Of a stretch of DNA of 64,000 nt, positions 25,556-33,570 are shown in pieces. Positions within the stretch are counted from its first letter, which is position 1. Each line of letters begins with the position of its first letter. Both the position numbers and the translations under genes were made by a program. The notes below the pieces were generated by a model. That model ran no database searches and was not told where the DNA came from. It saw only the letters and a list, made by a program, of their open reading frames with translations. Source of the stretch: an uncultured Clostridium sp. GTDB lineage: Bacteria; Bacillota; Clostridia; Lachnospirales; Lachnospiraceae. The stretch spans positions 15,306 through 79,305 of the forward strand of contig NZ_URHZ01000017.1 of assembly GCF_900547735.1 (NCBI RefSeq). Reading direction: 5' to 3'.

Positions 25556-25606
25556 AGAATGCCGTAATGGTTCGGGAATTATGCGCCCGGAACATTACGG
25601 CATTCT
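25556..25606. terminator. bidirectional terminator
   Basis: A perfect 14-base stem AGAATGCCGTAATG/CATTACGGCATTCT lies between the convergent LysR (plus) and opine-dehydrogenase (minus) genes. An inner TTCGGG/CCCGGAA pairing is also possible. Confidence 0.8.
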
Positions 25607-25624
25607 TTAATGGATTGATGATTT

Positions 25625-26656
25625 TTATATGTAACAGGAAAAATTTAGTTTCTCCAGACATGGTCCCATGGACAAATAGTCGGTTTCCATATATAGACTG
25701 ATAATCTGAACCAGGGTATAAAGGCAGGGAGTTTCTATGCCGAGTTTTTTTCCAAGATGTATGTATGGAACGAGCCCGTAGGGAAGATCTTCAGAAAGAT
25801 AACGGTGCTCCAGAGTAGTAGGGCCTTTTGTGACAGAATAGGCTGCCGTGTTGTGAAATACATCATATAGATTTTTCTGCTTTTGTGGCCAGAATGCATT
25901 TAACATTTCTAACTGAGTTGGAGCCTCAATTCCACAGGCGCGTACCACATTTACCCGTTCCTGATCAATTTTTTCCATGAAACGGGTGACTCGTGGCGTG
26001 GCTCCTGTCCCAAAAAGCAGGAAATCCTCACCGTTTTCCATACGGGTAAGATTAAAAAGCGCGAGAGGACCATGGGAGATAGGGTTAGAGTTATTTAGCG
26101 AGGTATACAGCACGCTGGGAGCGGGATAAAGCTGTGGAAAAAGTGGATGTAAATATTCCAGTAAACTTTGGTTTTTTGTGGGATCCGTGCAGGAAAATGA
26201 AATTTGCTTTTTGATAGTCTTCAGATAAATAGAATCAGGGGTCGGCGAATTACATAAGATCAGCTGCCCATTGGTCTCGGAGATAATACAGTCTTTGATG
26301 GCTGCCTCTTTCCCCAATTCCTGTTCAAACTCAACAGCACCCCAACAGCCATTTGTGATTAAGATGTTCTGGCCGGGTTCCAATAAACCTTGGAGAGCAG
26401 CAGCAAGGGGGCGATGTCCGGAAGCGACTGTACACACCAGAATTAAGTCACTTCCTTTTACGGCCATAGAGAGGGCTGTAGTAGCTGGAATATGGAATAA
26501 TCCTTCGATGCAGCCGGTTGCGGTAATTCCTTTTTCTGTGATTGGTTCCAGTCTGGAAGGAGAGCGGTCATAGAGAATAACTTGATGACCATGTTGGGTC
26601 AAAAATACAGCATTTGCCTTACCGGTGTTACCGGCACCCAGTATTGTAATTTTCAT
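25625..26656 (-). CDS. octopine/nopaline dehydrogenase-family oxidoreductase
   Basis: This 343-residue protein has an N-terminal Rossmann fold (KITILGAGNTGKANAVFL) and a C-terminal helical domain with LNNSNPISHGPLALFN, the Asn-x-x-x-His pattern of the opine dehydrogenases. Those enzymes reversibly join an amino acid to a keto acid with NAD(P)H. In an uptake cluster, the oxidative direction (opine to amino acid plus keto acid) would make sense, but a biosynthetic role cannot be excluded. The start at 26656 has AAAGGATG upstream on the minus strand. It is divergent from the AbgT gene at 26895, and module 1 has no counterpart. Confidence 0.8.
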   Translation of the reverse strand: MKITILGAGNTGKANAVFLTQHGHQVILYDRSPSRLEPITEKGITATGCIEGLFHIPATTALSMAVKGSDLILVCTVASGHRPLAAALQGLLEPGQNILITNGCWGAVEFEQELGKEAAIKDCIISETNGQLILCNSPTPDSIYLKTIKKQISFSCTDPTKNQSLLEYLHPLFPQLYPAPSVLYTSLNNSNPISHGPLALFNLTRMENGEDFLLFGTGATPRVTRFMEKIDQERVNVVRACGIEAPTQLEMLNAFWPQKQKNLYDVFHNTAAYSVTKGPTTLEHRYLSEDLPYGLVPYIHLGKKLGIETPCLYTLVQIISLYMETDYLSMGPCLEKLNFSCYI

Positions 26657-26894
26657 ATTTCTTCACATCCTTTGTTTTTTTAGTGATTTTAACATATAAT
26701 TTGGTATTTTTCAAACAAATTACATAAAAAGTATGATTTAACAGCCAAAAGGCTGTGGCTGTATCGTGGAAAGCTGTTGGACGATAAGGGGCAAAACACT
26801 GTAAAATTTTACTATAGATTTGGGGGCGCGCCAGTAGTCTATACGTCAAAAATGACAAAGATGTCTGCGTATGAGAAAGGATGGGAAGGTAAAA
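26657..26894. promoter_or_regulatory. divergent control region with an interrupted palindrome
   Basis: This 238-base interval separates the opine-dehydrogenase and AbgT genes. TAATTTG and CAAATTA form an inverted repeat at 26697-26722, of the spacing expected for a LysR dimer. A short CAGCC/GGCTG hairpin lies near 26742-26757. ATGGGAAGGT before 26895 is the ribosome binding site. Assignment to the LysR protein at 24598 is inferred. Confidence 0.45.
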
Positions 26895-28421
26895 ATGGGA
26901 GAGAAAAAAGTAAAACGAAGTCCGTTGGAAGGCTTTTTGCACGGCATAGAAGTAATGGGTAATAAAATTCCAAATCCAATGCTGTTATTTATATATTTGT
27001 GCATTGGTGTAGTTGCAATTTCTGCGATATGTTCCATTTTTCATGTCAGTGCGATTAATCCGGTTAATAACGAGGTGGTAGAGGTTGTTAATCTGTTCAG
27101 CCGCGAAGGATTCGTAAAAATGCTCACCACGTTTGTTACCAACTTTACCGGCACCTCTGCCTTGGGTCTGACATTGACCTGTATGCTCGGTGTAGGTGTA
27201 GCAGAAGCTTCGGGCCTGTTTCATGTGGCACTTCGGGGACTTGCCAACACAAAGGGTTCCGACCTGAAAGTAATAGTAATCTTTACATTTGTCTGCGTTA
27301 TGGCAGATTGCACCGGCGGTGCAGGATTTGTTGTAATGCCACCTCTGGGAGCGCTTATCTGGGCAGCAATGGGACGTAACCCAATGGCCGGTATGCTGGC
27401 CGCCTATGCTTCTGTATCAGGTGCGTTTGCATCTAACCTGATGATTACATCAATGGATGTAGTAAATATGGGGTATACCGAAGCGGCAGCTCAGCTGCTG
27501 GTTCCGGACATTGCACTCAGTCCATCCATGAACTGGTATTTTTCAGCAGTTTCAGTTATTTTTCTAACTATTTTTTCAGCGGTAATTACAGTGAAACTGG
27601 TAGAACCGCGTATGGGATGCTATACAGGTGATTACAGGGAAGAAGCACAGGAACAGGGTGCATATGATAAAAAGGGCCTGAAGGCAGCTGTAATTGCATT
27701 TATAGCGTATGTAGCCATTATTATTATTCTTTCCGCAACAGGAGTTCTGGCAGATGAAACAGGGTCACTTTTGAATTCTGGAGCTCCGCTGATGAAGGGA
27801 ATGACGGTTCTTATTGCACTGATGTTTGCTATTCCGGGTGTTGCCTTTGGTTATGCTTCAAAACGTTTTACTAAATTTGACGATGTAGCGGCTGCAATGA
27901 CAAGCGCTATGGCCGGTATGGCGGGGTATATTGCGTTATTCTACTTTATCGCACAGTTCCTCAAATATTTTGACTGGTCCAACCTGGGACTGATCTTAGC
28001 TATTAACGGTGCAAATATGCTTGAATCTTCAGGGCTTCCAATTTGGGTTGTATTGATATTATTTGTCATTATGTGCTGCTTCCTGAATCTTTTAATTGGG
28101 TCTGCTTCCACCAAGTGGTCACTTCTTTCCAGTGTATTTGTTCCGATGTTTATGTTAATGGGATATTCACCGGCATTGGTACAGATGGCTTACAGAATCG
28201 GTGATGCGGTAAGTAATCCCATTTGTCCCACATTTGCTTATTTTGGTATGCTGCTGGCACTTGCTCAGAAGTACGATAAAAAAGCCGGTTTTGGTACTCT
28301 GATGTCTAATATGATGCCTTACGTAATTGGCTATTTTATATTTATGGTTGCCGAACTGTTAATCTGGTTCTTCCTGGCATTACCGCTCGGACCTAACAGC
28401 TCGATTTTCTTTACAATGTAA
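26895..28421 (+). CDS. AbgT-family transporter, module 2
   Basis: This 508-residue transporter is paralogous to the one at 15988. It has the same opening (GIEVMGNKIPNPMLLF), the same ADCTGGAGFVVMPPLGALIW and ASVSGAFASNLMITSMDVVN hairpin, and the same C-terminal LLIGSASTKWSLLSSVFVPMFM and AVSNPICPTFAYFGMLLALAQKYDKKAGFGTLM. The start at 26895 follows GGGAAGGT; the ATG at 26871 lacks a good site. The M24 gene starts 15 bases after its stop, so transporter and hydrolase are probably one transcript. Codon usage looks more AT-rich than in module 1. Confidence 0.92.
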   Translation: MGEKKVKRSPLEGFLHGIEVMGNKIPNPMLLFIYLCIGVVAISAICSIFHVSAINPVNNEVVEVVNLFSREGFVKMLTTFVTNFTGTSALGLTLTCMLGVGVAEASGLFHVALRGLANTKGSDLKVIVIFTFVCVMADCTGGAGFVVMPPLGALIWAAMGRNPMAGMLAAYASVSGAFASNLMITSMDVVNMGYTEAAAQLLVPDIALSPSMNWYFSAVSVIFLTIFSAVITVKLVEPRMGCYTGDYREEAQEQGAYDKKGLKAAVIAFIAYVAIIIILSATGVLADETGSLLNSGAPLMKGMTVLIALMFAIPGVAFGYASKRFTKFDDVAAAMTSAMAGMAGYIALFYFIAQFLKYFDWSNLGLILAINGANMLESSGLPIWVVLILFVIMCCFLNLLIGSASTKWSLLSSVFVPMFMLMGYSPALVQMAYRIGDAVSNPICPTFAYFGMLLALAQKYDKKAGFGTLMSNMMPYVIGYFIFMVAELLIWFFLALPLGPNSSIFFTM

Positions 28422-28436
28422 TCAGGGGGTTTTAGT

Positions 28437-29645
28437 ATGAATGTTTTAGATGAGAAGCGCTCCAGTAGAGAGCTTAGAGAATATGTGAAACAGAGAATTG
28501 ACCGTATGCGTATGGCAATGCAGACAAAAGGGGTAAATGTAACCATTATGATGCGGCCGGAAAATGTGTTTTACTTCAGCAATTTTAATCCGATCATTAT
28601 CAGCCATGTTCCTTATTTTGTCATTACAGAAGAGGATGCATTTCTTCTGGTTCATTGCATACGGCACGATCACGCTGTTAATGAGGGCGCGGTAGATAAG
28701 GTTCTTTGCTATGGAAAATGGGGGGCAACACAGTCAATTGCCATGGATGCGCTGGACGCCTTACGGGAAATTTTGGGAGATACGCCGTTAACGGTAGGCG
28801 TTGAAGGCGATTATGCCAACATGAATTTTCTGAAACAGCTTCAACAAAAACTGCAGGTTAAATCCTACGTTGACATAGCTCAGGATGCCCTCGATCTTCG
28901 TTTGATTAAGGATTCCCATGAAATCAGTATGTGCCGCATTTCAGGAGAGCTGGTTGACCTTGGTGTAACCAGAGCCATAGAAGCGTTGGAAGCAGGGGCA
29001 AGTGAAGCGCAGGCTGCTACAGAAGGACAGTATGCCATGAGGAACCGCTGGCATGAAAAATATCAGAAATATGAGGTGTCCGGTTTCTCCAATTCAGAGA
29101 CAGCTGATATAGATACTTTTGTAGTATGGTGCATGTCCAATGAACGCCTCAATTATGGCTGTGATTGTCCCTCGGGCTATGTACCAATGCCGGGTGACTT
29201 GACCATGCCGATGAGCTGGGCCAGAATCGGTGGATATAATGTGGAGAATGAAAGAACGGTAATAGTGGGCTATGTTAACGAAGAGCGTACCAGGGCCTAC
29301 GATGCTATGCTGAGAGCTCGGAGCAAAATTTTTAATATGCTTCGCCCGGGAACTATTTTTGAAGAACTGTATTTTACCGCAATGAAAGAATATGAAGACG
29401 CCGGGTTTGGTAACATCTTACCGGGCCGTTGCGGTCATGGAATGGGATTATCCACTCACGAGTTTCCTTCTGTGACGAAAGGTAATAAAAAAGAACTTGC
29501 ACCAGGAATGATTTTAACCGTAGAGCCGGGACTTATGAGCGCGGATCTGGGGGCTGTCAGGAACAGCGACACGGTCCTCATTACAGAGGATGGATTTGAG
29601 TTCCTGACGCATTCCAAAAGAGATAAAATTATTATAAAAGCATAA
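28437..29645 (+). CDS. creatinase-like M24 (pita-bread) enzyme, copy 2
   Basis: This 402-residue protein has an N-terminal domain ending near residue 165 and a C-terminal pita-bread domain. Compared with M24 peptidases, the metal ligands are changed: Met259 stands for the first Asp, Glu270 for the second, and Ser377 (RNSDT) for the final Glu, while His334 (GHGMG) and Glu363 (TVEPGLM) remain. Glu272 in ENERT lines up by eye with the catalytic Glu of creatinase (ALERT). The catalytic His region of creatinase is replaced by YGCDCP, a motif also found in copy 1. A metal-independent C-N hydrolase is therefore likely, with an unknown substrate imported by the adjacent AbgT. GGGGG ribosome binding site. 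Confidence 0.78.
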   Translation: MNVLDEKRSSRELREYVKQRIDRMRMAMQTKGVNVTIMMRPENVFYFSNFNPIIISHVPYFVITEEDAFLLVHCIRHDHAVNEGAVDKVLCYGKWGATQSIAMDALDALREILGDTPLTVGVEGDYANMNFLKQLQQKLQVKSYVDIAQDALDLRLIKDSHEISMCRISGELVDLGVTRAIEALEAGASEAQAATEGQYAMRNRWHEKYQKYEVSGFSNSETADIDTFVVWCMSNERLNYGCDCPSGYVPMPGDLTMPMSWARIGGYNVENERTVIVGYVNEERTRAYDAMLRARSKIFNMLRPGTIFEELYFTAMKEYEDAGFGNILPGRCGHGMGLSTHEFPSVTKGNKKELAPGMILTVEPGLMSADLGAVRNSDTVLITEDGFEFLTHSKRDKIIIKA

Positions 29646-29695
29646 GAGAAAAGGAGGGGAGGCGGTAGCCGAACCTCCCAAAGGGGTGAAGTAAT

Positions 29696-30697
29696 ATGAC
29701 AAAAAAAGAACGTATACAGGCAGCGATTCGAGGAGAAAAACCGGATAAACTTCCATATTCTTTCTGGAGCCATATGCCGGGAACCGATCTGGATCCGGAA
29801 GCCATTGCACAGAAAACTTATGAATTTTATAAGACCTATGACTTCGATTTCGTCAAAACAATGAATAATGGAATGTATGCTGTTGAAGACTTTGGATGTA
29901 CAATCGACTATTCAGAAATTGCAAAGGGCGGTGTAGCCAAACTGGTCAGCTCTCCGGTTCATTGTGCGGATGACTGGAAAAAGCTTAAAGTATGTTCATG
30001 TGATAAAGGCAGCAATGCCAGAGAACTGCGGCATCTTAAACTGGTGCTTGATAAGCTGTCAGGTGAAGAGGTGCCTGTAATTTTTACAGTTTTTACACCA
30101 ATCACAATAGCCGATAAAATATGTGGGGGGGAATTGACAGAATACCTGGAGGGCGGCTATGGCGAGGAAGTAAAATCTGCTCTGGAAGTTATCACAGAAA
30201 CCACCTGCCAACTGGCGGAGGCGGCCATTTCACAAGGGGCCGATGGAATCTTTTTGGCATCTCAGATGAGTTCCTATGACAAGTGTACAGTTAGACAGTA
30301 TGCGGAGTTTGGAAAGCCTTATGATTTACGTGTTTTAGAAGCGGCAAAAAAAGGATGGATGAATACGCTCCATTGCCATGGCAACGATATTATGTTTGAA
30401 TTGTTGAAGGACTACCCGGTTCAGATATTTAACTGGCATGCATGGGAAACATTGCCGGATTTGGAAGAGGCCTATATGCTCACTGGAAAATGTCTGATGG
30501 GTGGACTGAATCGTACAGATATTACTAAAAAGAATAAAGGCGCAATTCAAAATCAGATTTTCCAATGTTTTAAAGAGCTGGGCGGACTGCACCAGATTTT
30601 AACCCCCGGATGTGTCATCCGTTATCCTTTGGATGATGAAATGCTTGCTTTTATAGGAAAAACTAGGAATGAGATAGAGCTGGCCTTTGAAAAATAG
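29696..30697 (+). CDS. uroporphyrinogen decarboxylase-family protein
   Basis: This 333-residue protein has the UroD/MtaA-type barrel: the N-terminus TKKERIQAAIRGEKPDKLPYSFW, a central GADGIFLASQ, and LHCHGND in the position of the zinc-binding motif of cobalamin-dependent methyltransferase partners. True UroD is unlikely because there are no haem genes nearby. Methyltransferases and decarboxylases of this fold act on many small substrates. It follows the M24 gene by 50 bases with a small hairpin (GGAGG/CCTCC) between, then GGGGTGA as ribosome binding site. It is probably a later step of the module 2 pathway. Confidence 0.75.
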   Translation: MTKKERIQAAIRGEKPDKLPYSFWSHMPGTDLDPEAIAQKTYEFYKTYDFDFVKTMNNGMYAVEDFGCTIDYSEIAKGGVAKLVSSPVHCADDWKKLKVCSCDKGSNARELRHLKLVLDKLSGEEVPVIFTVFTPITIADKICGGELTEYLEGGYGEEVKSALEVITETTCQLAEAAISQGADGIFLASQMSSYDKCTVRQYAEFGKPYDLRVLEAAKKGWMNTLHCHGNDIMFELLKDYPVQIFNWHAWETLPDLEEAYMLTGKCLMGGLNRTDITKKNKGAIQNQIFQCFKELGGLHQILTPGCVIRYPLDDEMLAFIGKTRNEIELAFEK

Positions 30698-30755
30698 AGG
30701 ATAAAAAATGTTTTATTCTGGGCGGCGAAAAAATGTAACGAGAGAAGAGACAGAA

Positions 30756-32066
30756 ATGGACAAAAAACTGTATCAGAACCATTTGGATATTTTGAAAGAA
30801 GAGCTTTTAGTCGCTCTGGGCTGCACAGAACCGATTGCTATTGCCTATGCAGGCGCCAAGGCGAGACAGGTACTGGGAGAAGAACCGGATGAATGTCATG
30901 TTCAGTGCAGCGGTAATATCATTAAAAATGTAAAAGGTGTTATTGTGCCTAATTCCGATGGAATGCGTGGGATGGACGTGGCGGCGATACTCGGAATCGT
31001 TGGAGGAAATCCCGAGCGTGAACTGGCCGTACTGGAAGGTATCACTCAGAGCCATATTGAAAAAACCAGGGAACTTTTAAAAAACGGTTTCTGCAGATGC
31101 AGCCTTATTGAAGGAGTAGACAACCTTTATATTATCGTGGAAGTGAGAAATAAGGAGCATTCTGCCATAGTAGAACTTCAAAAACATCACAACAATATCA
31201 CCAGGATTGTGAAGGACGGTAACATTCTCTTTGAAAAAGAAAGTGAAGTCCAACGAGAGGAAGAATCCAGAACCGACAGGATGCTGTTATCTGTAGAAAA
31301 TATTTTACAGTTTGCAGAAGAAGTGAAAATTTCAGATGTGGAAGAAATACTGTCTCGCCAGATTTCTTATAATATGGCTATTTCTGAAGAAGGGCTGAAA
31401 GGCTCCTACGGAGTGGAAACGGGACAAATTCTCATGCACAACGCAGCCTTTACATATGGAAGCAATAATGTACGACTTCGTGCAAGAGCAGCGGCGGCGG
31501 CAGGCAGTGATGCCAGAATGAGTGGGTGTTCTCTTCCTGTTGTAATTAACAGTGGAAGCGGAAACCAGGGTATTACAGTGACTATGCCTATCGTGATTTA
31601 TGCAAAAGAACTGGATGTTCAAGATGAGATATTGATGAGAGCTATGGTGATTGGAAATCTGCTCAGTGTGCATCAAAAAAAATATATTGGAAGTTTGAGC
31701 GCCTATTGCGGAGCTACCAGTGCTGCCACCGGAGCGGCCTGTGGGATTGGATATATGATGTTAAAGAAGAGGAGGGAAGATTCCAGAATTTATCAGGTTT
31801 TGTGCGATACGATTACCAACAGTATAGAGACATTAGGAGGAATGGTCTGTGATGGAGCGAAGGCCAGTTGTGCCGCCAAAATTGGTTTAGCGGTAGAAAA
31901 TGCTTTAATGGCACTGGAACTCAGTCTCGCGGGAAATGTCTTTAAACCTGGAGAAGGAATGACAATGGAGAATCCGGAGGATACAATAGCAGCCGTAGGG
32001 CGAATGGGCCGGGTAGGAATGAAGGGGACAGATATTGAAATATTGAATATTATGTTAGGAAATTAA
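30756..32066 (+). CDS. cyuA: CyuA-type L-cysteine desulfidase / Fe-S serine dehydratase-like
   Basis: This 436-residue enzyme belongs to the UPF0597 (YhaM/CyuA) family, which releases sulfide or ammonia from cysteine or serine using an Fe-S cluster. The opening EELLVALGCTEPIAIAYAGAKAR, the AAAAAGSDARMSGCSLPVVINSGSGNQG core, AYCGATSAATGAACGIGYM and GGMVCDGAKASCAAKI hold the conserved cysteines. I prefer the ATG at 30756, which gives exactly the family N-terminus and length; an in-frame ATG at 30708 has a GAGGAT upstream and would add 16 residues. It is the last gene of module 2. It suggests that the final amino acid product may be cysteine or serine. Confidence 0.85.
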   Translation: MDKKLYQNHLDILKEELLVALGCTEPIAIAYAGAKARQVLGEEPDECHVQCSGNIIKNVKGVIVPNSDGMRGMDVAAILGIVGGNPERELAVLEGITQSHIEKTRELLKNGFCRCSLIEGVDNLYIIVEVRNKEHSAIVELQKHHNNITRIVKDGNILFEKESEVQREEESRTDRMLLSVENILQFAEEVKISDVEEILSRQISYNMAISEEGLKGSYGVETGQILMHNAAFTYGSNNVRLRARAAAAAGSDARMSGCSLPVVINSGSGNQGITVTMPIVIYAKELDVQDEILMRAMVIGNLLSVHQKKYIGSLSAYCGATSAATGAACGIGYMMLKKRREDSRIYQVLCDTITNSIETLGGMVCDGAKASCAAKIGLAVENALMALELSLAGNVFKPGEGMTMENPEDTIAAVGRMGRVGMKGTDIEILNIMLGN

Positions 32067-32458
32067 AAGTCGTTAGCAGAAAATTAAAAGTCTGTAACAG
32101 GTCGGTTTCCCTTAATTAAAAATGGAATTATGTTATTTGAAAGCGCTTTTCATATTGCAGTAAAAGCATACATCCCATATAATCCAAATGAGAAGAAGCG
32201 TCCAGCCGGGCAGTAAAACCGGCTTGGCACTTCTTCTTTTGTGTCCTGTTTCTAAGCATAATGGGATATCGTAGAAGATAGAGAATGACGCTGGGACGAT
32301 CGCTGGTCTGTTCTATTTCTTCATGACAGAATGGCATTGCCGCGACAATACCATCCTCATACCCCGTCTGTTATCCGACAAAGGCGTTCTTTCATATCAA
32401 CTCTTCCCCATATTATACTGACCCATCACCACCAATCAACATAATTTTCAGAAATTTC
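32067..32458. other. intergenic region with terminator
   Basis: A terminator at 32191-32240 closes module 2. The stretch from 32241 to 32458 shows no convincing gene, repeat or regulatory site; a 69-residue minus-strand frame there has no ribosome binding site and runs over the terminator. Confidence 0.5.
32191..32240 (+). terminator. terminator of module 2
   Basis: A long imperfect stem pairs AGAAGAAGCGTCCAGCCGG with CCGGCTTGGCACTTCTTCT and is followed by TTTT. Confidence 0.75.
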
Positions 32459-32506
32459 TTGACAGATATGGAAATATATGTTAATTTAGATTTAGAATAA
32501 TTCTAA
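32459..32506 (+). promoter_or_regulatory. promoter and Per-box of the PerR-like gene
   Basis: TTGACA, a 17-base spacer and TAATTT form the promoter (32459-32487). Directly downstream lies a perfect 7-1-7 palindrome, TTAGAATAATTCTAA, at 32492-32506. It differs from the Bacillus PerR consensus TTATAATNATTATAA at one position per half. Its place at the transcription start implies autorepression. Confidence 0.85.
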
Positions 32507-32521
32507 AACAGGAGAAAAACA

Positions 32522-32887
32522 ATGAGGTACGGACAAAGCATATTGGAAATTATCAATAGCTCGCATGAACACATGACGGCGGAGCAGGTCTTTTTCGCAC
32601 TAAAGAAACATTTCCCCGCTGTCGTTATTGCGACGGTATATAACAATCTGAACAGCCTTTACCGGCAGGGCAGTATCCGGAAAATCAGCGTTGAAGGGCA
32701 ACCCGACCGCTATGACAGAATTACACGGCATGACCATCTGGTTTGCTGCCGATGCGGGAAGCTGTCTGATATTTTTCTTTCGGATTTAACTGCTGACCTG
32801 GAGAAGCAGGTGGGTTTCCAAATTGAAGCATATGATTTGAAGATTCAATATCTTTGTCCTGAATGTAAGAAGAAAGAGCTGTCATAA
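32522..32887 (+). CDS. perR: PerR-like Fur-family peroxide sensor
   Basis: This 121-residue repressor has the Fur-family winged helix (MTAEQVFFALKKHFPAVVIATVYNNLNSLYRQG) and two Cys pairs, CCRCG and CPEC, for structural zinc. The regulatory metal site reads RYDRITRHDHLVC, followed by Asp in CGKLSDIF. Asp at that last position is typical of PerR, which senses peroxide through iron-catalysed histidine oxidation, whereas Fur has Glu. The N-terminus is shorter than usual. A Per-box overlaps its promoter region. The next gene, 57 bases downstream, is a PTPS-fold protein, probably in the same transcript. Confidence 0.85.
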   Translation: MRYGQSILEIINSSHEHMTAEQVFFALKKHFPAVVIATVYNNLNSLYRQGSIRKISVEGQPDRYDRITRHDHLVCCRCGKLSDIFLSDLTADLEKQVGFQIEAYDLKIQYLCPECKKKELS

Positions 32888-32944
32888 CCATGTGCGTATG
32901 CGGGCGCGGATTCCCGTAAAAATATAATAATAGGAGGACTACAT

Positions 32945-33511
32945 ATGAGAAGTATCACGACATTAGATTTGCAATATGCTCACCGGTTTTTCGGTTTTAA
33001 GGGTGAAGCACAGTATCTGCACGGACATACGGGTATTCTGACCATCGAGGTGGAAGACACCGTTGAGCCGGGTGTAAATATGGTTTTCCCATGTAATGAG
33101 ATTCAAAAGACCGCCTGGGCCGTTTTGAAGAATTTTGATCACGCTCTGATTTTAAGGGAAGACGATCCTTTGCTGCCTGCCATTCTTGAAGTATATGAAA
33201 AGCAGGGTATCCGTGACGGCGCTCCCAACAATCAGATGAAGGGCCCGGCTTTCAAAACCGAGCTTGCGACAGCCTATCCGGAATGCCGGCTTGTGGTTAC
33301 AAAAGAAACCATGACGGTTGAGGGCATGATTAAAATTGTTTATGACCTGCTTAAGGATAAACTGAATATTGCAAAGATCACCTTTACCAGCGGCGTGAAT
33401 GCAGCTTCCGCAGAGTTTACGACAAAGAATCAGATCGATCGCTGTCCTCTGTGCGGCATTGCCCTGAATGAAAACGGTGTCTGCCCGAAATGCGGATATA
33501 AGAAAAACTAA
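32945..33511 (+). CDS. PTPS/QueD-fold protein with C-terminal zinc ribbon
   Basis: This 188-residue protein has the 6-pyruvoyl-tetrahydropterin synthase fold. The zinc-binding histidines are His13 (YAHRFFGF) and His26/His28 in YLHGHTG, with FDHALIL later. Where QueD and PTPS have the catalytic Cys four residues before HGH, this protein has Ala (GEAQYLHGH), so the normal chemistry should be absent. The C-terminus adds a zinc ribbon of two Cys pairs, CPLCGIALNENGVCPKCGY, unlike ordinary QueD. Its place behind a PerR-like gene suggests a role in oxidative stress rather than queuosine synthesis. AGGAGG ribosome binding site. A terminator follows at 33535-33570. Confidence 0.8.
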   Translation: MRSITTLDLQYAHRFFGFKGEAQYLHGHTGILTIEVEDTVEPGVNMVFPCNEIQKTAWAVLKNFDHALILREDDPLLPAILEVYEKQGIRDGAPNNQMKGPAFKTELATAYPECRLVVTKETMTVEGMIKIVYDLLKDKLNIAKITFTSGVNAASAEFTTKNQIDRCPLCGIALNENGVCPKCGYKKN

Positions 33512-33534
33512 GTAGAACTAGGTAGAACTGCAGT

Positions 33535-33570
33535 CAAAAACAGCGGGTTTTGAACGGCCTGCTGTTTTTG
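33535..33570 (+). terminator. terminator of the perR operon
   Basis: The stem CAAAAACAGC/GCTGTTTTTG includes the T-run in its 3' arm, and TTTT follows shortly after. Confidence 0.75.

Noticed and set aside
29696..30697. hemE (true uroporphyrinogen decarboxylase)
   Set aside because: No haem pathway genes are adjacent and the motif set looks more like the methyltransferase-partner branch of the family.
32128..32337. 69-residue minus-strand frame after cyuA
   Set aside because: It spans the terminator hairpin and lacks a ribosome binding site.
32945..33511. Bona fide queD (queuosine synthesis)
   Set aside because: The catalytic Cys is missing and no other queuosine genes or preQ1 riboswitch are seen nearby.
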